Assembly: GCA_023426275.1 (NCBI GenBank)
Contig: JAFABC010000318.1
Location: 1-33,709 of the forward strand
Direction: 5' to 3'
Origin: Pseudomonadota bacterium
GTDB taxonomy: Bacteria; Desulfobacterota; Desulfovibrionia; Desulfovibrionales; Desulfovibrionaceae
Length of the DNA: 33,709 nucleotides
Every line of letters starts with the position of its first letter. Position 1 is the first letter of the stretch. Under the pieces are notes generated by a model. The model was not told the origin of the DNA. It searched no databases and worked only from the letters and a program-made list of their open reading frames with translations. A program made the translations under genes and the position numbers. Shown piece after piece: positions 15,615 through 23,746 of the stretch.

Positions 15615-15725
15615 GTAGAAATGCTACCTATGCCACGCACCACCATAATCCAACGCAGCGCCGCCGCCATGCGGTTTTTCACCCCACAGCAGTTCGGGAC
15701 CTGGATGGTGCTCCCGCCTCAAACT

Positions 15726-15747
15726 TATATGTTAGGTTTAACATATA
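15726..15747. promoter_or_regulatory. Operator-like palindrome TATATGTTA-N4-TAACATATA
   Basis: Perfect 9-bp arms surround GGTT. AT-rich palindromes of this length with TAT/ATA ends recall operators of ModE-type molybdate or tungstate regulators, and the downstream genes are molybdenum-cofactor related, but the sequence is not the E. coli ModE consensus. It lies about 100 bases past the sigma-54 start, so it would act as a roadblock or belong to a second promoter. Confidence 0.45.
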
Positions 15748-15760
15748 CAGAGCCAGAATA

Positions 15761-15873
15761 CGCCCCCGCCCTCCATGGCGTGGCCATCGCGTTCCCCGCG
15801 ATCTCCTATCCGTCGCGGCAGCATGGATCACGCTCTTTAGAAAATCGTGACTCTACGGGCGGGGGCGGCTTTT
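15761..15873 (+). ncRNA. Structured leader RNA or attenuator upstream of the molybdopterin-binding protein
   Basis: CGCCCCCGCC at 15761-15770 pairs perfectly with GGCGGGGGCG at 15858-15867 and closes a domain of about 87 bases. Inside are ATGGC-GTG-GCCAT (15775-15787), ATCGCG-TTCCC-CGCGAT (15786-15802) and TCACG/CGTGA (15828-15832 with 15846-15850). CTTTT follows the closing stem (15869-15873), so the outer stem could also terminate. The closed multi-branch shape 70 bases before a molybdenum-cofactor gene suggests a cofactor-sensing riboswitch, but I cannot match it to the known Moco motif by eye. Confidence 0.4.
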
Positions 15874-15938
15874 CCATCACGTTGCGGTCCGCTTCAAGCA
15901 GCCAACCCAGCAGTCACGCCTAAACCGGAGAGTCCTCA

Positions 15939-16961
15939 ATGCGCAGCGTTCCCGTCGAGCAAGCCCAGGGCATGGTTTTGTGTCACGATATCACCCGCAT
16001 CGTGCCGGGTGAGTGCAAGGGCCCGGCCTTTCGCAAGGGCCACATCATTGCCGCCGAGGACATCCCGACCCTGCTGCGCCTGGGCAAGGAACATATTTAC
16101 GTCTGGGATCTGGCCGAAGGGCTCGTGCACGAGGACGACGCGGCCGCCCGCCTGGCCGCCGCCATCGCCGGCGAGGGCGTGACCCTCACCCAGCCCTGCG
16201 AAGGCCGCATCAATCTGCTCTCCGACCGGCACGGGCTGCTCAAGATCAACGTGGACGCCCTGCGCCGCTGCAACGCCATCGAGGAAGTCACCATCGCCAC
16301 CATCCACAGCGACGCCGTGGTCTCCCCGGGCCAGATGCTGGCGGGCACGCGGGTGGTGCCGCTGGTGGTGGCCAGGGAAAAGCTGGAGGCCGTGGAGGCC
16401 GTCACCGGCGAGACCGGGGCCATCGTGTCCGTGCGTCCCTTCCGGCCCCTGCGCATCGGCGTGGTCACCACCGGCGGCGAGGTCTACCACGGCCGCATCA
16501 AGGACAAGTTCGGTCCGGTGCTGCGCCGCAAATTCGACGCCCTGGGCTGTTCGGTCATCCGGCAGGTCATCGTGCCCGACGACCAGGAAATGACCGTCCG
16601 GGCCATCCGCCAGCTGTTGGCCGACGGCGCGGAAATGATCGCGGTCACGGGCGGCATGTCCGTGGACCCCGACGATCTCTCCCCGTCCTCGATCCGGGCC
16701 GCCGGTGGCGAGGTCGTCACCTACGGATCGCCCACCTTCCCGGGGGCCATGTTCATGCTGGCCTACCTCGGCGACATCCCGGTGGTGGGGCTGCCCGGCT
16801 GCGTCATGTACCACAAGGCCAGCATTTTCGATCTGACGGTGCCGCGGCTGGTGGCCGGCGAGAAGCTGACCAAGGCCGACATCGTGGAGCTTGGCCATGG
16901 CGGTTTGTGCGCCATGTGTCCGGAATGCCGTTATCCGCAGTGCGGTTTCGGGAAGAATTAG
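15939..16961 (+). CDS. Molybdopterin-binding protein (MoeA/MoCF fold) with C-terminal Cys cluster
   Basis: The protein has 340 residues. The C-terminal half has the MoCF fold seen in MoeA, MogA and CinA: RIGVVTTGGEVYHGRI (about 171-186), then AVTGGMSVDPDDLSPSS with GGMSVDPDD at 238-246, and FPGAMFMLAYL and GLPGCVMYHK as in the substrate-binding loops. The N-terminal region (1-60) resembles MoeA domain I in shortened form. The last residues carry Cys324, 327, 330 and 335 (CAMCPECRYPQC), an added metal- or cluster-binding knuckle absent from MoeA. It likely handles or delivers pyranopterin cofactor for Mop, whose gene follows. The SD is GGAG, eight bases upstream. MoeA proper is less likely because of its short length. 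Confidence 0.82.
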   Translation: MRSVPVEQAQGMVLCHDITRIVPGECKGPAFRKGHIIAAEDIPTLLRLGKEHIYVWDLAEGLVHEDDAAARLAAAIAGEGVTLTQPCEGRINLLSDRHGLLKINVDALRRCNAIEEVTIATIHSDAVVSPGQMLAGTRVVPLVVAREKLEAVEAVTGETGAIVSVRPFRPLRIGVVTTGGEVYHGRIKDKFGPVLRRKFDALGCSVIRQVIVPDDQEMTVRAIRQLLADGAEMIAVTGGMSVDPDDLSPSSIRAAGGEVVTYGSPTFPGAMFMLAYLGDIPVVGLPGCVMYHKASIFDLTVPRLVAGEKLTKADIVELGHGGLCAMCPECRYPQCGFGKN

Positions 16962-17094
16962 GGGCAAAAGGCCCAAGGCCAATAGTTCGGGAATACCCGC
17001 ACGGGCGCGGCGAGAGGGGCGAGAGCAACGCCAAAGGCCAGTGTCGTGCGTCGGCGGAACCGATAAACTCTAACCTGGAAAACGGAGCAGAAAC

Positions 17095-19830
17095 ATGCTG
17101 GAAAAAATCCTCATCGTGAACGGCTTCGAGCGCAAGCTCATCGTCGAGCCGGATGCGTTCCTGTCCGACGTGCTGCGCAACCAACTGCACCTGATCGGCA
17201 CCAAGGTCGGTTGCGGCAAAGGGCAGTGCGGCGCCTGCTCGGTCATCATCGACGGCAAAGTGGTGCGCGCCTGCATCACCAAGATGCGTCGCATCGCCGA
17301 CTTCGCCAACATCACCACCATTGAGGGACTGGGCAACCAGGCCAACCTGCATCCGCTCCAGACCGCCTGGGTCGTTCACGGCGCGGCGCAGTGCGGCTTC
17401 TGCACCCCGGGCTTCATCATGTCCGCCAAGGTCCTGCTCGAAGAGAATCCCAAACCCACCCGCGAGCAGGTGCGTGACTGGTTCCAGAAGCACAAGAACG
17501 TGTGCCGCTGCACCGGTTTTATTCCCATCGTGGACGCCGTCATGGACGCCGCCAAGGTCATGCGCGGCGAGATGACCCTGGACATCAACCACAACATGCC
17601 GGCCGACGGGAACATCTTCAACTCCCGCGCCCCGCGCCCCAACGGCGTGGCCAAGGTCATGGGCCAGTGGCTGTTCGGTGACGACCAGAAGCTCATGCTG
17701 CCCGACAACACCCTGCACCTGGCCATCGTCGAGGCCAAGGTCTCCCACGCCAACATCAAGGGCATCGACTACTCCGAAGCCCTCAAGATGCCGGGCGTGC
17801 ACAGCGTCATCACCGCCAAGGACGTCAAGGGCAAGAACCGCATCACCGGCCTGATCACCTTCCCCACCAACAAGGGTGACGGTTGGGATCGTCCCATCCT
17901 GTGCGACACCAAGGTGTTCCAGTACGGCGACGCCATCGCCCTGGTCGCGGCCGACAACGAAAAGAACGCCCGCGCCGCCGCCGAGAAGGTCAAGGTCGAC
18001 CTGGAAGTCCTGCCGGCCTACATGAACGCTCCCGCGGCCATGGCCGAGGACGCCATCGAAATTCACCCCGGCACCCCGAACGCCTACTACAAACAGGGCC
18101 TGGTCAAGGGCGACGATCCCACGCCGTTCTTCACCGATCCCGAATGCGTCGTGGCCGAGGGCAGCTACTACACCCAGCGCCAGCCGCACCTGCCCATCGA
18201 GCCTGACGTCGGTTACGCCATGTACGACGAGGACGGCGTGCTGCGCATCTATTCCAAGTCCATCGGTCTGTACCTGCACCTGTACATGATCGCTCCGGGC
18301 CTGGGCGTCGAGCCGGATCAGATCGCCCTGATCCAGATCCCCACCGGCGGCACCTTCGGTTACAAGTTCTCCCCGACCCTGGAAGCCCTGGTCGGCGCCG
18401 CCACCATGGCCACCGGTCGTCCCTGCCACCTGCACTACAACTACGCGCAGCAGCAGTACTACACCGGCAAGCGCTCCCCGTTCTGGACCACCGGCAAGGT
18501 GGCCGCCGACAAGAAGACCGGCAAGATCAAGGGCACCCAGCACGAGTGGCTCTGCGACCACGGTCCCTACTCCGAGTTCGGCGACCTGCTGACCCTGCGC
18601 GGCGCCCAGTACTTCATGGCCGGTTACGGCATCCCGAACATGCGCGCCGTCGGTTACTGCGTGTGCACCAACCATGGTTGGGGCTCGGCCTTCCGCGGCT
18701 ACGGTTCGCCGGAAATCATGTTCCCCTCCGAAGTCCTGATGGACGAGCTGGCCCTCAAGGGCGGCTGGGATCCGCTGGAACTGCGTTACGTCAACTGCTA
18801 CCGTCCGGGTGACACCACCCCGACCGGGCAGGTGCCTGATTCCTTCATGTATCCGGAGATGATCGACATCCTCCGGCCCAAGTACAAGGAAGCCATGGCC
18901 AACGCCAAGCGGCATTCCACGGACACCCACAAGAAGGGCGTCGGCGTGGCCTTCGGCATCTACGGTGCCGGCCTGGACGGTGCTGACACCGCCGGTGCCG
19001 ACGTCGAGCTCAATGCCGACGGCACCATCACCATCTTCAACACTTGGCAGGACCATGGCCAGGGTTCCGACCTCGCCACCCTGTGCATGGCCCACGAAGC
19101 CCTCAAGCCCCTGGGCATCCCGGCTTCCAAGCTGAAGATCTTCCTCAACGACACCAGCAAGTGCCCGAACTCCGGCCCGGCCGGCGGTTCCCGCTCCAAC
19201 GTCATGGTCGGTAACGCCATCATCAACGGCTGCCAGCAGCTGGTTGAAGCCATGCGCAAGCCCGATGGCACCTTCCGCACCTACGACGAAATGGTGAAGG
19301 ACGGCCTCAAGACCAAGTACAACGGCACCTGGACCCAGCCGGCCACCGACTGCGATCCGGACACCGGCCAAGGCAATCCGTTCGCCAACTACATGTACGG
19401 TCTGTTCATGGCCGAAGTCACCGTGGACACCACCACCGGCAAGACCCAGGTCGACAAGATGACCCTCGTCGAGGACATCGGCACCCACTGCAACCGTCAG
19501 ACCGTCGACGGGCAGAACTGGGGTGGTCTGGCCCAGGGCGTCGGCCTGGCCCTGTCCGAGGACTTCGAGGACATCAAGAAGCACTCCTCCCTGGCCGGCG
19601 CCGGCGTGCCCTACATCAAGGACATCCCGGACGACATGGAGCTGATCTACGTCGACTCCCCGCGTGAACACGGCCCGTTCGGTGGCTCGGGCGTCGGTGA
19701 AGTGCCCCTGTGCGGTCCGCACCCGGCCATCATCAACGCCATTGCCAACGCGACCGGTGGCGCCTTCGTCCGTCGCCTCCCGGCTTACCCCGAGAAGGTG
19801 CTGGCCGCCATCAAGGAACTTGGCAAGTAA
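17095..19830 (+). CDS. mop: Aldehyde oxidoreductase Mop (xanthine oxidase family, Mo-MCD, 2x[2Fe-2S])
   Basis: This 911-residue enzyme oxidises aldehydes to carboxylic acids and passes electrons to flavodoxin or ferredoxin. It matches Desulfovibrio gigas Mop (907 residues) throughout. Plant-type [2Fe-2S] ligands are Cys40, 45, 48 and 60; the second cluster uses Cys100, 103, 137 and 139 (CGFC, CRC). The molybdenum domains follow with no FAD domain, as in D. gigas. The catalytic glutamate lies in GPFGGSGVGEVPL at residue 869, the same number as in D. gigas. The D. gigas enzyme carries molybdopterin cytosine dinucleotide, which fits the MocA-like gene at 27182. Codon choice (GGT, CGT, AAG) suggests high expression, as for adh. 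GGAG is seven bases before the ATG. Confidence 0.97.
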   Translation: MLEKILIVNGFERKLIVEPDAFLSDVLRNQLHLIGTKVGCGKGQCGACSVIIDGKVVRACITKMRRIADFANITTIEGLGNQANLHPLQTAWVVHGAAQCGFCTPGFIMSAKVLLEENPKPTREQVRDWFQKHKNVCRCTGFIPIVDAVMDAAKVMRGEMTLDINHNMPADGNIFNSRAPRPNGVAKVMGQWLFGDDQKLMLPDNTLHLAIVEAKVSHANIKGIDYSEALKMPGVHSVITAKDVKGKNRITGLITFPTNKGDGWDRPILCDTKVFQYGDAIALVAADNEKNARAAAEKVKVDLEVLPAYMNAPAAMAEDAIEIHPGTPNAYYKQGLVKGDDPTPFFTDPECVVAEGSYYTQRQPHLPIEPDVGYAMYDEDGVLRIYSKSIGLYLHLYMIAPGLGVEPDQIALIQIPTGGTFGYKFSPTLEALVGAATMATGRPCHLHYNYAQQQYYTGKRSPFWTTGKVAADKKTGKIKGTQHEWLCDHGPYSEFGDLLTLRGAQYFMAGYGIPNMRAVGYCVCTNHGWGSAFRGYGSPEIMFPSEVLMDELALKGGWDPLELRYVNCYRPGDTTPTGQVPDSFMYPEMIDILRPKYKEAMANAKRHSTDTHKKGVGVAFGIYGAGLDGADTAGADVELNADGTITIFNTWQDHGQGSDLATLCMAHEALKPLGIPASKLKIFLNDTSKCPNSGPAGGSRSNVMVGNAIINGCQQLVEAMRKPDGTFRTYDEMVKDGLKTKYNGTWTQPATDCDPDTGQGNPFANYMYGLFMAEVTVDTTTGKTQVDKMTLVEDIGTHCNRQTVDGQNWGGLAQGVGLALSEDFEDIKKHSSLAGAGVPYIKDIPDDMELIYVDSPREHGPFGGSGVGEVPLCGPHPAIINAIANATGGAFVRRLPAYPEKVLAAIKELGK

Positions 19831-19859
19831 CCTTCGGGGCTTTATACTCCGCTCAAAAC

Positions 19860-19897
19860 ACAACGGGACGGGCGCATTGCGCCCGCCCCGTTGTTTC
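19860..19897 (+). terminator. Strong terminator after mop
   Basis: Arms of 17 bp with one mismatch pair 19860-19876 with 19878-19894, then TTTC. It lies only 15 bases before the next start codon, so the downstream operon is either read through at low level or has a promoter I cannot see. Confidence 0.75.
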
Positions 19898-19911
19898 ACC
19901 GGAAGGCACCC

Positions 19912-22212
19912 ATGAATCAGCAGGAATTGCGAGACATCGAGTATCGGTGCATTGAGGAAGAACAGCCCACCTGTCAGGCCGCCTGCCCCATTTCCGTGGA
20001 CGTGCGGAGCTTCATGGCCAAGATGACTGTCGGGGACGTCAATGGCGCCCGCAAGATACTTGACCGCACCATGCCCCTGCCGAGCGTCCTCGGACGCCTG
20101 TGCGACCACCCCTGCGAACTGGCCTGCATCCGGCAAAATGCCGGCGGAGCGTTGGCTGTCGGCGATCTTGAGCGTACCTGCGTCATGGCTTCGCCCGCTG
20201 GCGCAAAACCCATGAGCCTGCCGGCCAAGGGCAAGACCGTGGCCGCCCTCGGCGGCGACATGAGCTCCCTGACCCTGGCCTGGGATCTGGCCAAAAAAGG
20301 GTTCTCCGTCACCATCTATGTCGCCGGCGAGAAGCCGGGCGGCAAACTCAACGAAATTTCCCCCGACCTTCTGCCGGCCGAGGCGCTGGCCGAAGGCCTC
20401 GACATGCTCGGCCGCATGGGCGTCACCTTCGAGACCGGCCAGAACGTGGACGCGGCGCTCGTCGATTCCCTTGCCGCCTCATGCGACGCCGTCTACGTCG
20501 AATGCGCCAACCGCGACATCCTGGGGCTTTCCCGGGCCGACGTCGACGCCATCACCCTGCAGGGCCCCAAGCCGAACGTCTTTTGCGGCGGCTGGACCCA
20601 GCCCGACGGCAGCCGGTCCATCATCGCCATGGTCGCCGAAGGACGCCGGGCCGCCATGACCATCGACCGCCTCACCGCCGGCGCCAGCCTGACCACCAGC
20701 CGGGAAAAGGAAGGCGTCACCAAGACCCGCATCTTTACCAGCCTCAAGGACGTGCCCGCCGTCCCCCGCACCGAGCCGGCCGACCACATCGCCGGATTCG
20801 CCCCGGAGGCCGCCAAGGCCGAGGCCGCCCGCTGCCTCCAGTGCGACTGCATGGAGTGCGTCAAGATCTGCGAATACCTCAAGCACTACAAGGGCTATCC
20901 CAAACTCTACGCCCGGCAGATCTACAACAACCTTTCCATCGTCCTCGGCAACCATTACCTGAACCGCATGATCGACTCGTGCACGCTGTGCGGGCTGTGC
21001 ACCGAAGTCTGCCCCGAGGACTTTTCCATGGCCGAGTTGTGCCTGGATTCCCGGCGCGACATGGTCAAGCGCGGCAAGATGCCGCCGTCCGCCCATGAGT
21101 TCGCCCTGGAGGACATGGCCTTTTCCAACGGCCCGGACGCCGCCCTGCTGCGCGCCGAGCCCGGCCAGGACACCTGCGCCCACCTCTTTTTCCCGGGCTG
21201 CCAGCTCGCCGGCGAACCCGATGGCCGCATCCCCGAAGCCTACGCCTTCCTGCGGGAGAAACTCTCCGGCGGGGTGGGGCTGGCCCTTGGCTGCTGCGGC
21301 GCGCCGGCGCTGTGGGCCGGCCGGGACCCGCTGTTCGAGGAAGTGGTGGCCGCCTTCAAGGTCCAGTGGGAGAAGCTCAGCAAGCCGCGCCTGATCACGG
21401 CCTGCTCGTCGTGCCTGTCGGTGTTCCGCCAGGCCGCCCCGGACATCCCGGTCATCTCCCTGTGGCAGGTCATGGACGCCGAAACCGGGTTGCCCGAGAC
21501 GTTCGGCGCCACGCCCCCGGCCGCGGTCGCGGTGCACGACTCCTGCACCTCGCGCCATGACGCGGACAACCAGGCCGCCATCCGGTCGATTTTGGGCAAG
21601 CGCGGCGTGGCCTTCGAGGAGCTGCCGCTTTCCGGCCGCTACACCGAGTGCTGCGGCTTCGGCGGGCTGGTCGGCAACGCCCACCCGCAACTGGCCAAGG
21701 CCATCACCGAGCGCCGGGCCAAGGCGAGCGAGGCCGATTTCCTGGCCACCTGCGCCATGTGCCGCGACCGTCTCTCCCATGTCGGCAAACGCTCCTACCA
21801 CCTGCTCGACGTGCTCTTCCCGGGCAAGGACGCCGGCGATCCGGCCGAGCGCCCCGATCCCGGTTTTTCCATGCGCCACGAGACCCGGGCGCGTCTTCGC
21901 CGCGAACTCCTGACCACGGTCTGGAACGAAACGGTCGATGCCAAGGCCCCGGTCGGCCCCGCCTTCGTGGTCTCGCCGGAAGTGCGCGCGCTGATGGAAG
22001 CGCGCCACATCCTCGACGACGACGTGCAGCGCACCCTGGCCCATGCCGAAGCAACCGGGCGCAAGTTCCTCGACCGCGAAACCGGGCATTTCCTGGCCAG
22101 CTTCACGCCCCATCGCGTCACCTACTGGGTGGAATACGTGATGGAAGGCGACACCGCCCGGGTGTTCACCGCCTACAGCCACCGCATGACCGTGGTCGGC
22201 GTGGGCAAGTAG
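19912..22212 (+). CDS. Fused GltD-like / dicluster / double-CCG Fe-S protein (DVU1558 family)
   Basis: The protein has 766 residues from the ATG with GGAAGG five bases upstream. Domain 1 (1-100) is the GltD-type Fe-S domain with Cys13, 21, 25, 64, 68 and 72. Domain 2 (about 108-255) has the shape of the pyridine-nucleotide/FAD Rossmann fold, but the dinucleotide motif reads LGGDMSS (113-119) instead of GxGxxG, and the second FAD motif reads FCGGWTQ (224-230) where GD is expected. Two Fe-S sets follow: Cys308-320 (CLQCDCMECVKIC) and Cys357, 360, 363, 367. Two complete HdrB-like CCG domains come next: Cys430, 461-462, 498/501 and Cys545, 580-581, 614/617. A C-terminal tail of about 125 residues has no family I recognise. 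It probably performs Fe-S thiol/disulfide redox chemistry for the operon. Confidence 0.85.
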   Translation: MNQQELRDIEYRCIEEEQPTCQAACPISVDVRSFMAKMTVGDVNGARKILDRTMPLPSVLGRLCDHPCELACIRQNAGGALAVGDLERTCVMASPAGAKPMSLPAKGKTVAALGGDMSSLTLAWDLAKKGFSVTIYVAGEKPGGKLNEISPDLLPAEALAEGLDMLGRMGVTFETGQNVDAALVDSLAASCDAVYVECANRDILGLSRADVDAITLQGPKPNVFCGGWTQPDGSRSIIAMVAEGRRAAMTIDRLTAGASLTTSREKEGVTKTRIFTSLKDVPAVPRTEPADHIAGFAPEAAKAEAARCLQCDCMECVKICEYLKHYKGYPKLYARQIYNNLSIVLGNHYLNRMIDSCTLCGLCTEVCPEDFSMAELCLDSRRDMVKRGKMPPSAHEFALEDMAFSNGPDAALLRAEPGQDTCAHLFFPGCQLAGEPDGRIPEAYAFLREKLSGGVGLALGCCGAPALWAGRDPLFEEVVAAFKVQWEKLSKPRLITACSSCLSVFRQAAPDIPVISLWQVMDAETGLPETFGATPPAAVAVHDSCTSRHDADNQAAIRSILGKRGVAFEELPLSGRYTECCGFGGLVGNAHPQLAKAITERRAKASEADFLATCAMCRDRLSHVGKRSYHLLDVLFPGKDAGDPAERPDPGFSMRHETRARLRRELLTTVWNETVDAKAPVGPAFVVSPEVRALMEARHILDDDVQRTLAHAEATGRKFLDRETGHFLASFTPHRVTYWVEYVMEGDTARVFTAYSHRMTVVGVGK

Positions 22213-22301
22213 CGGGAAACGCGCCAGCGGCGGCCCGGAGAGGCGCGGCCTTTCCCGGATCACCGGGGCGCGCCGACGGGGGACGACGAATTCTGTAACC
22301 C

Positions 22302-22380
22302 GCAAGGGGGAACCGGGGGGCCGGGTCCCCCCGGCGGGGCGGTTCCGAAGGGGCGACGCCCCTTCGGAACCGCCGGAAGG
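22302..22380. repeat. GC-rich palindromic element before the zinc-ribbon gene
   Basis: An 18-bp perfect inverted repeat with a single central base (22338-22374) follows a GGGGG/CCCCC hairpin (about 22315-22332). It ends with CGCCGGAAGGC, like the tail at 120-130 and 10761-10771. It interrupts the otherwise tight operon by 185 bases and may attenuate transcription. Confidence 0.65.
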
Positions 22381-22397
22381 CACACGGAGACACACCC

Positions 22398-22613
22398 ATG
22401 GCTGAATCACTCGTTTATCTGCCCCAATCCGGCGACTGGACCTGCGGCTCCTGCGGGGGCCCTCTGGAACCCAAGGACGCGTCGGTCACCTATCTCGAAG
22501 GCGGCTTCACCATCCAGGTACTTACCTGCCCCAAATGCAACATGGCCCTGATCCCCGAATACGTGGCCGTGGGCAAAATGCTGGAAGTGGAGCAGTTGCT
22601 GGAGGACAAATAG
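22398..22613 (+). CDS. Small zinc-ribbon / redox protein (DVU1557 family)
   Basis: The protein has 71 residues with two CxxC knuckles, Cys16/Cys19 (WTCGSCGG) and Cys44/Cys47 (LTCPKCNM), which should bind zinc or a rubredoxin-like iron. The C-terminal 20 residues (GKMLEVEQLLEDK) form a helix. It begins the fully coupled part of the operon: its TAG stop shares a base with the next GTG. Database family names call it a redox protein, from memory; nothing in the sequence distinguishes structural zinc from redox iron. It could be a carrier or scaffold for the enzymes that follow. Confidence 0.82.
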   Translation: MAESLVYLPQSGDWTCGSCGGPLEPKDASVTYLEGGFTIQVLTCPKCNMALIPEYVAVGKMLEVEQLLEDK

Positions 22614-23305
22614 TGCCGCTCGCCGTCGCGCCGTATGAGCGCGAGGATTTTTTGCGCGTCGCCGGCGAGACGCTGCGCCCCGGCGGACTGACCCTGACGG
22701 ACCGGGGCCTTGCCGCCTGCCGCTTCCCCCCCGGCGCCCGGGTGCTCGACATCGGCTGCGGCCCGGGCGCGACCCTGACCCGTCTGACCGAAGCCGGACT
22801 GCGCGGCGTGGGCATCGACGCCTCGGACCGCTTTGCCCGCCAGGCCGCCGCCGGCGGCCCCAGCCTGCGCGGACTGGCCCAGGCCCTGCCGCTGCGCACC
22901 GGCAGCTTCGACGGCGTCTTCTGCGAATGCGTGCTGTCGGCCACGGGCGACGCCCCGGGCACGCTGACGGAAATTTCCCGCATCCTGCGACCGGGCGGCC
23001 GGCTCGTTCTGACCGACCTCTATCTGCGTTCCGGCGACGGCCCCTCCGGGGCGGCCACGGGCTGCGCCGCCGGCGCCGTCCCCCGGGAGCGCCTGGAGGC
23101 CCGCCTGGAGGCCGCCGGCCTTTCCCCGCTTTTTTTCGAGGACCACACCCGGCTTTTGACCGAACTGGCCTGTCGGCTGACCTTTGCCCTGGGCTCGGCC
23201 AAAAGCGTCATCGCCATGATCACGGGCAACGATCCGGCCTGCACCGGCGGACCGCGTCCCCGGTTCGGCTATTGCCTGATCGTCGCCGCAAAGGAGACGT
23301 CATGA
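22613..23305 (+). CDS. trsM: SAM-dependent class I methyltransferase (DVU1556 / TrsM family)
   Basis: The protein has 230 residues, starting at GTG with GGAGG seven bases upstream and a one-base overlap with the previous stop. Motif I, VLDIGCGPG (44-52), binds S-adenosylmethionine. The later motifs VGIDAS, FDGVFCECVLS and LRPGGRLVLTDLYL are those of Methyltransf_11-type enzymes acting on small molecules. Around residue 140 there is a Gly/Ala/Cys-rich insertion (GPSGAATGCAAGAVP). The substrate is unknown; its neighbours suggest a cofactor or its precursor. The symbol trsM is a recalled family label, not a demonstrated function. The stop overlaps the next start as ATGA. Confidence 0.8.
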   Translation: MPLAVAPYEREDFLRVAGETLRPGGLTLTDRGLAACRFPPGARVLDIGCGPGATLTRLTEAGLRGVGIDASDRFARQAAAGGPSLRGLAQALPLRTGSFDGVFCECVLSATGDAPGTLTEISRILRPGGRLVLTDLYLRSGDGPSGAATGCAAGAVPRERLEARLEAAGLSPLFFEDHTRLLTELACRLTFALGSAKSVIAMITGNDPACTGGPRPRFGYCLIVAAKETS

Positions 23306-23745
23306 ATCCCGCCATGCTCGATATCATGCCCCTTTCCGCGAAAAACTACTGTTGCAGCCAGATTCTGGTCATGCTGGCCCTGCAGGCCCAGGGCGTCGAA
23401 AACTGGGAACTCGTGCGCGCCGCCTCGGGCCTGTGCCACGGCATGGGCGCCTCGGGCATGACCTGCGGCATCCTGACCGGCGGCTGTCTGGCCATCGGCC
23501 TGTACGTCGGCCGGGGCCGCGAGGAAGAACTCCCCAACGACCGGGCCGACCTGCTCGTCACCGAATTCGTGGACTGGTTCCGGGAACGGGCCACCGCCGA
23601 CTACGGCGACACCACCTGTCAGGCCATCCTGGGCGACGGCAAGCCCGACGTGAGCCGGTGCGGCGGCCTGCTCGCCGATGCCTGGGAACAGATTCTGTCC
23701 ATCCTGAGCGAGGCCGGCATCGACCCGTCGCAACCAAGGGAGTAA
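23302..23745 (+). CDS. C-GCAxxG-C-C family redox protein (DVU1555 family)
   Basis: The protein has 147 residues. Cysteines are at 17, 18, 45, 55, 62, 106 and 120. The core GMGASGMTCGILTGGCLAIG (47-66) is this family's Gly-rich cysteine segment, and the N-terminal NYCCSQILVMLALQ is its usual first Cys helix. Members are thought to be redox-active or cluster-binding and often lie beside oxidoreductases; no reaction is established. The SD AAGGAG and ATGA coupling to the methyltransferase make the start firm. It is one base away from the radical SAM gene. Confidence 0.82.
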   Translation: MNPAMLDIMPLSAKNYCCSQILVMLALQAQGVENWELVRAASGLCHGMGASGMTCGILTGGCLAIGLYVGRGREEELPNDRADLLVTEFVDWFRERATADYGDTTCQAILGDGKPDVSRCGGLLADAWEQILSILSEAGIDPSQPRE

Positions 23746-23746
23746 C

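Noticed and set aside
15534..15923. Possible small protein in the leader before the molybdopterin-binding protein
   Set aside because: No Shine-Dalgarno, no coding character, and it overlaps the sigma-54 promoter, the palindrome and the paired stems.
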